In this document: positions 37,833-41,927 of the stretch, in pieces
How the letters are laid out: each line of letters begins with the position of its first letter
How positions within the stretch are numbered: position 1 is the stretch's first letter
Assembly (NCBI GenBank): GCA_019155205.2
Contig: JAHNZQ020000004.1
Span: 2,004,308 to 2,046,234 of the forward strand
Origin: Gracilaria vermiculophylla
Taxonomy: Eukaryota; Rhodophyta; Florideophyceae; Gracilariales; Gracilariaceae
DNA length: 41,927 bases
Direction: 5' to 3'
Notes under the pieces: generated by a model
What the model was told of the DNA's origin: nothing
The model's database searches: none
What the model saw: only the letters and a program-made list of their open reading frames with translations
Position numbers and translations under genes: made by a program

Positions 37833-38680
37833 TGTGTTACTATCAGTTCTTCTTTCGAAGTAGTAGGGCACAACGTCCGTTAGGAGTTTTTGTTGACGCC
37901 TAAGGTGCGTGTTCCTAAAGGTGGTCTCCGGTATCCGCCGTCGCGAGCCGGGGGAATTGTTTAAACGGATCCGAAAACACCAAGCGGAAGGGGAGATTCA
38001 CTGGGCGGACAATGCTCCCACAGGCGCTGCTATGATGCGCCCTGGGGATCGCCGACTTAGATACCCGAGGATGATCGACGAGAGTCTCCAACCGGAAAAG
38101 TAGATGAAGACTCATGGGTGCTTGTCTTTACTTCCCCAGAGGTGGATATCAACCGGCAGATTACGTATCAAGCCGGGAGCTCGCCTCAGCAGGTCTCACC
38201 ACTGTAGTAATTACCTGTGTAATTAAACTAAAATAAATATAAATTCTAACGTCTTTTAAGGATACTGTAGCGCATGCGGGCTGAATCATGCACCACGTGA
38301 CTCAGTTAAGAAAATACTAGTCCTCCTCAGGAATATTATGCCAGAAGGCCACAGCACCGCTTTTCCCTTGGGAGCCACTATACTCCAGACACAGCGACCT
38401 TGTCAGCAAGGCAGTCGTTCTTTTACTTCTAGTCGAGAAATAGGCTTCACGCAGAGGAAAGTTGAAAGTGTGCTGAATGTGATTGAAAAGTATCTACCTA
38501 TTTGCGAATAAAAGAGGGATACGGTTGCGAAGCAGCACGCGGAGATGTTTTTCGTGGAGAACTGCACCGCGGATAGTATCAAACGTAAGTTTGCTAACCT
38601 TTATCGTCGTAAAATTCGCTTAGAAGTATTATGCCATAAGTTCACACCACTTTGTTTCCCTTAGGAGCCACTATACTACA
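37833..38680 (+). repeat. 5' LTR of copy 2, enlarged by an insertion
   Basis: Starts TGTGTTACTATCAG and ends CTATACTACA. It is 848 bp against 552-556 bp for the other two LTRs. The extra about 300 bp lie between two copies of the LTR tail (GGAGCCACTATACT at about 38370 and 38665) and contain a DUF6818-like fragment. Confidence 0.82.
38443..38619 (+). pseudogene. DUF6818/Myb-SANT-like fragment inside the LTR
   Basis: One frame reads GFTQRKVESVLNVIEKYLPI, a stop (TAA 38509), then KRDTVAKQHAEMFFVE, followed by ADSIKRKFANLYRRKI. The spacing 'LL-x-IE-x-LP ... V-x-x-H ... S-I-K-R-KF' matches the DUF6818 Myb/SANT-like domain often found near mobile elements in oomycetes and red algae, as I recall the family. 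It is about 58 codons with one stop, so a captured fragment. Confidence 0.5.
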
Positions 38681-39194
38681 TACCCTCTTTCCTAAATTGC
38701 ACCACGTCTTCGAGAAGCATCTTCCAATTCCTCGTTCCCCGGGGTGTCTCCTATCGGTGTTGATGCGCGCCCGGCCTCCGGCGGTGTGACACATTCTTTC
38801 CTTCAGGCGTTCCTCCATATTTCCATACTTCTGCGCGGCGTATCGCCACGGGCTCGCGTTTTATCCCTTGCGGTGTTTGCGAGCCCTTCTCCTCCTTGCC
38901 TCGGCTGCATCTCCTCCTTATTGGCGTATCTTATCGGTGCAACCGCGCCAGTGGGCGGCGTGAGCTCCCGCGCTCTCGAGCGTCCCTTGCGCGGTGCAGG
39001 CGGGCGACCTCCGTAGCCGGAGCGTTAGTCAGTCCGTACTGGACACCAACTCCTTCAAGGCACTCGACGCTCCGATTTCTTCGCGGATCCTCCTTTGGGG
39101 ATCATCCGCTTCATCGCGTCCGTTCGTTCGGTCTCCGTGAAGGTGCATCGTCTCATAATCTTCTCGTCTGCGCCCTAGTCGGCCTCCACTGGAT

Positions 39195-40073
39195 ATGAAC
39201 TTAAGCCCCTCAATGGTGCTCCATACTTCGCCTGCCTCCGATCGTCCGTCTTCTCTGCGAATTCCACGATGGCGCCTTGACGCAGCTCCCTCTCCGGTTG
39301 GGCGTATAACCGCGGGCCGCTCCCCAAGTGGCGTCAGCTCCCTCACCTCAGGTGCTAGGGCTCCGAATCCCCCACTATGAACCCTTGCTGGAGAGCCTGG
39401 AAACTCGAGCGACCCGGCGGTTACCGGCTCCGTCCCAAGATAACGGTGCGCCTCCTGAGGTCATAACGCCGAGACCCGGCGCAATGCCGGGTGCTCCCGC
39501 AGTTGTAGCCGCCGTGTCTCCTATAGAAGAGGACGAGATTGCTCCTGTTCCGGTACCTTCGGCCCCTGTGGTGCAACCCTGACGGCAGAGCGTTCCGGCG
39601 CCTTTTCTTCAGCCTCGCGTGTGGAGCGTTCCAGTTCCCGCACCCCCGTCACCTCCGGTGTCACCGACGCCCTCCTTGGCTCTGTCAACCTCCACGGCGC
39701 AACCTGCGGAGTCCCGTCGAGAAGCCGTATCCCAGGTCCTCCGTCCACGGCTCCTTCCGTGGTGGTTGTTGCGCCGTAAACCGAGGTGGCAGCGTCGGGT
39801 GCAGAGTCGGTCGGGTTGTCCTATGGGGCTCTGGGTGCTGCCTTCCAGAAGTTGTGGCAGGCGTGCCTGGTGACGGGCCGTCCTGCTCCGGCTTCTCCTG
39901 TACAGGCTCTGCGCGAGGCGCGTGCCTGGCTCTTTGAACTCCACAAGGCCCGGGCGGACCGAGCCTCGATGGCGGCAATTAAGGAAAGCCTGTCGGACTT
40001 CTTCGAGAACCAAGGGCTCATGGCAAAAGCTCGCCTTGAAGCGGAGTATACGACGCGACTCGGTGACCTGTAG
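39195..40073 (+). pseudogene. Decayed ORF of the non-autonomous LTR element, copy 2
   Basis: Starts MNLSPSMVLHTSPA, parallel to MNVHPAMVLHTSPA of copy 1. After about 60 codons it jumps to the region beginning PHYEPLLESLE (39380), so about 1.2 kb of the copy 1 coding sequence is missing. A TGA at 39580-39582 and a frameshift before 39786 break it; the C-terminal part (ALREARAWLFELHKARADR) is well conserved to the stop at 40073. Function unknown. Confidence 0.6.
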
Positions 40074-40221
40074 GTGACAAAACCCTAGCGATGGGAGTGA
40101 GTTCCTGGTAGCGGCGGAATAAAAGATCCTTCACTTGGAGCAGAAGCTCCATGGATGTTAGTTCTAATATGACTGGGCCGTGCCCGGGTGCTCAGTGACA
40201 CGGAGTGCCGCCGCGGGAGCG
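40074..40221 (+). repeat. Shared 3' sequence of copy 2
   Basis: Noncoding DNA that aligns with 5877-6027 of copy 1 (reversed), including GGAATAAAAGATCCTTCA and CGGAGTGCCGCCGCGGGAGC. It ends abruptly at the copia LTR. Confidence 0.7.
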
Positions 40222-40787
40222 TGCTATTGAAGGTCAGAGAGGCAAGGGAAAGTTGAGGGGATGCTAAGGAAGTTCGCCAGCTCTGGCTTGGATTTACTTG
40301 GAGGTGCCTCGACCACGACTTATATAGTGGCTCAGTCGCACCGACTAGGTTGCATTAGAAATTACACTAGAAAGGCGAGACACTCAATACTACCAATCAT
40401 ATTGTAACATGACATAAATGTACTAGCCACAATTCAATAGTGCTTACAACAGCAAGGCACAACAAGGCATGACAGTTCCATACACTCACGAGACCATGAC
40501 AATGCACAAATTCACTCAATCACCCTACACTCTCTGTTTTCCGCCACCACTCGTGTCCATACAGCAATGTGTGTGTAAAGTTACCATTACGAGGCACATT
40601 ACACTAGACCATATCTGGTGTACATTAAGCTGATTATGCAATGTGTACACCTGGAAACCATATGGTAGTGAACAACGTGGCGAATAGCACAGCTGCACAC
40701 GTGTACCACACAAAGTCAACATTCAACACAGCCCATGGTCCCCGGAACATTTAGTTGTCAGTGACAGCACAGGCACCTTATCCAACA
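40222..40787 (-). repeat. 3' LTR of the Ty1/copia element
   Basis: On - the LTR starts TGTTGGATAAGG at 40787 and ends AATAGCA at 40222, where homology between the two LTR-element copies breaks, so the boundary is supported by an empty-site comparison. CCACTATATAAGTCG near 40325 is a TATA box inside it. The 5 bp outside are GAGCG (40217-40221); the other target duplication lies outside the window. Confidence 0.8.
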
Positions 40788-40797
40788 CCTCCCCCTC
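40788..40797 (-). other. Polypurine tract of the copia element
   Basis: GAGGGGGAGG on - directly before the LTR start: the plus-strand primer site. Confidence 0.8.
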
Positions 40798-40808
40798 TGT
40801 CACTGACT

Positions 40809-41925
40809 TCAAACGTCTAGGGGCATCAGGCCACTCTCACCTCGGAACTTCTCCAGCTTCACCCGACCAAGTGGTTTTGTCAGCATGTCAGCAACCATAC
40901 GCTCAGTCGGGCAGTACTGCAACTCAATAGACTTGTCCTGCAAAGCCTCTCTGGTGAAGTGAAAGCGAATATCAATATGTTTGGTTCGCTTGTTCACAAC
41001 TCCATTACGAGCGAGGTCAATGCAACCCTGGTTGTCCACATACACAGTAGTGGGTTCAACCAAGATCTTCACGGACTTGCCCACATCCATACCGCTTGCG
41101 TTGCGGATGCCATTCCACAGTCGCCTAAGCCAGATCGCCTCCTTGGTCTCAGAGCACAGACTCACATACTCAGTTTCAGCACGGGAAAGTGCAACTACTT
41201 CCTGCTGGCGCGAGCTCCAACACACCGGAGCACCACACATCATGAACACGTATTCACTGGTGGACTTGCGACTAGTGCTGTCACCTGCCCAATCAGAGTC
41301 CACGTACCCATGAGGCTGAGTATCTAAAATAGAGCCATATGTGAGTCCAAAGGAGAGAGTGCCGTTGAGGTACCGCATGACGCGCTTTAGTGCCTTCCAG
41401 TGAATCTCTAAGTGCTTCTCGACATACTTTGCAAGTCTAGCAACAGCAAACGATATGTCTGGTCGAGGGTCCCACAGTGAGATACATGAGGCAGCCAATC
41501 ACTTGAAGATATGGGATGTGCATCAGAGGCTCGTCAACAACGCTGAGGTTTACAACGGGGTGCATGGGAGTGTCAACTGGCTTTGATTGTAGCATTCCGA
41601 ACCGTTTCAGAACCTTGCACGTGTATGCAGACTGTGTCAAATACAACAGTCTCTTGGGTCGAGCACGTCGGATCTCGAACCCAAGTACAATGCGCGCATC
41701 GTTGAGGTCCTTCATGTGGAAACGTTCAGAGAGTTCTGCTTTGACGCAATTTATTGTCTCCATACTCGGACTGGAAATAAGCAAGTCGTCCACATACAGA
41801 GCAATGATCACAACCACTCCCAGTACCATTCCGGTATACACACATTCGTCGGCGTCGTTGGGCGTCAGATTCATCTCTTGCACAAGGAACGAGTATATCT
41901 TGGCATGCCATTGTCTGGGTGCTTG
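40809..41925 (-). pseudogene. Copia RT-RNase H, frameshifted
   Basis: From the window edge the frame reads QAPRQWHAKIYSFLVQEMNL, then the catalytic IALYVDDLLISS, LGFEIRRARPKRLLYLTQSA and a copia-type MYLTVGPSTRHI, ending at 41437. A frameshift in the 'RPDI' region moves coding to the frame 41498-40809: PDISFAVARLAKYVEKH, RYLNGTLSFGLTY, the RNase H D in YVDSDWAGDSTSRKST, SLCSETKEAIWLRRL, VYVDNQGCIDLA, KHIDIRFHFTRE and TERMVADMLTKPLG. All key residues are present; only the one frameshift is seen, so the copy may be young. Confidence 0.88.
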
Positions 41926-41927
41926 AC

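Larger units (their letters stand above)
37833..40221 (+). mobile_element. Non-autonomous LTR element, copy 2 (plus strand, truncated)
   Basis: 5' LTR 37833-38680, leader TACCCTCTTTCCTAAATTGC, then the coding region to 40073 and shared 3' sequence up to 40221, where a copia LTR begins. It is homologous to copy 1 read on -. It lacks most of the middle of the coding region and the nested solo LTR. No 3' LTR remains. Confidence 0.78.
40222..41927 (-). mobile_element. Ty1/copia retrotransposon (3' part)
   Basis: RT C-terminal part, RNase H, polypurine tract and 3' LTR follow in copia order on -; the rest lies beyond the window end. It is inserted in copy 2 of the non-autonomous LTR element. Confidence 0.9.

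Overview
The window is eukaryotic nuclear DNA. It has an intron-poor set of small, very GC-rich genes, one intron-less tRNA gene with an RNA polymerase III T-run, several classes of eukaryotic transposon (Ty3/gypsy chromovirus, Ty1/copia, a non-autonomous LTR element, Tc1/mariner) and a 100-N assembly gap. GC-rich genes with near-absolute G/C third positions, a type II carbohydrate sulfotransferase, a DUF6818-like fragment and very short putative introns suggest an alga, most likely a red alga. This is inference; no rRNA or organelle sequence confirms it.

Layout. 1-5758: a decayed chromovirus on + (end of the 5' LTR, PBS, gag, protease, RT, RNase H, integrase, chromodomain). 5877-9755: a non-autonomous LTR element on -, with a solo LTR of the same family nested inside it in the opposite orientation. 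9836-11476: no recognisable gene, one strong hairpin. 11477-14299: tRNA-Thr(AGT), a CCAAT-containing tandem repeat block, a Pro-rich ORF, a small Gly/Arg-rich ORF and a PH-domain gene. 14745-18794: an unrecognised 394-aa protein, a protein of 54-aa tandem repeats, and a secreted SMP-30-like beta-propeller protein.

19151-27216 is the most interesting region. Four genes, all on -, encode small proteins that start M-G-x-C-(F/L), carry an Arg/Lys patch in three of four cases, and end in a Gly-rich, often Cys-rich tail. They share the start context GAAATGGG, and three share a block just after the stop codon. A degenerate Tc1/mariner copy sits among them. They look like a tandemly expanded family of N-myristoylated and probably palmitoylated Gly-rich proteins that I cannot match to a known family.

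28112-29231: a candidate spliced gene with a 45-bp intron and a convergent gene for a small secreted Cys-containing protein. 29312-29676: G-homopolymers around the gap. 29895-35422: three + strand genes for membrane or secretory proteins: a membrane-anchored trypsin-like protease, a Golgi-type sulfotransferase and a two-pass channel-like protein with DEG/ENaC hallmarks (post-TM1 APVVTVC and a G-A-S triplet in TM2).

36128-41927: a second Tc1/mariner copy, a second copy of the non-autonomous LTR element (with a DUF6818-like fragment inside its LTR), and a Ty1/copia element on - inserted into it and running off the window.

Host genes lie in GC-rich blocks and transposons or AT-rich DNA between them. 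Several host genes have a TATA-like octamer about 80-115 bp upstream of the ATG, and three + strand genes are preceded by long pyrimidine tracts.
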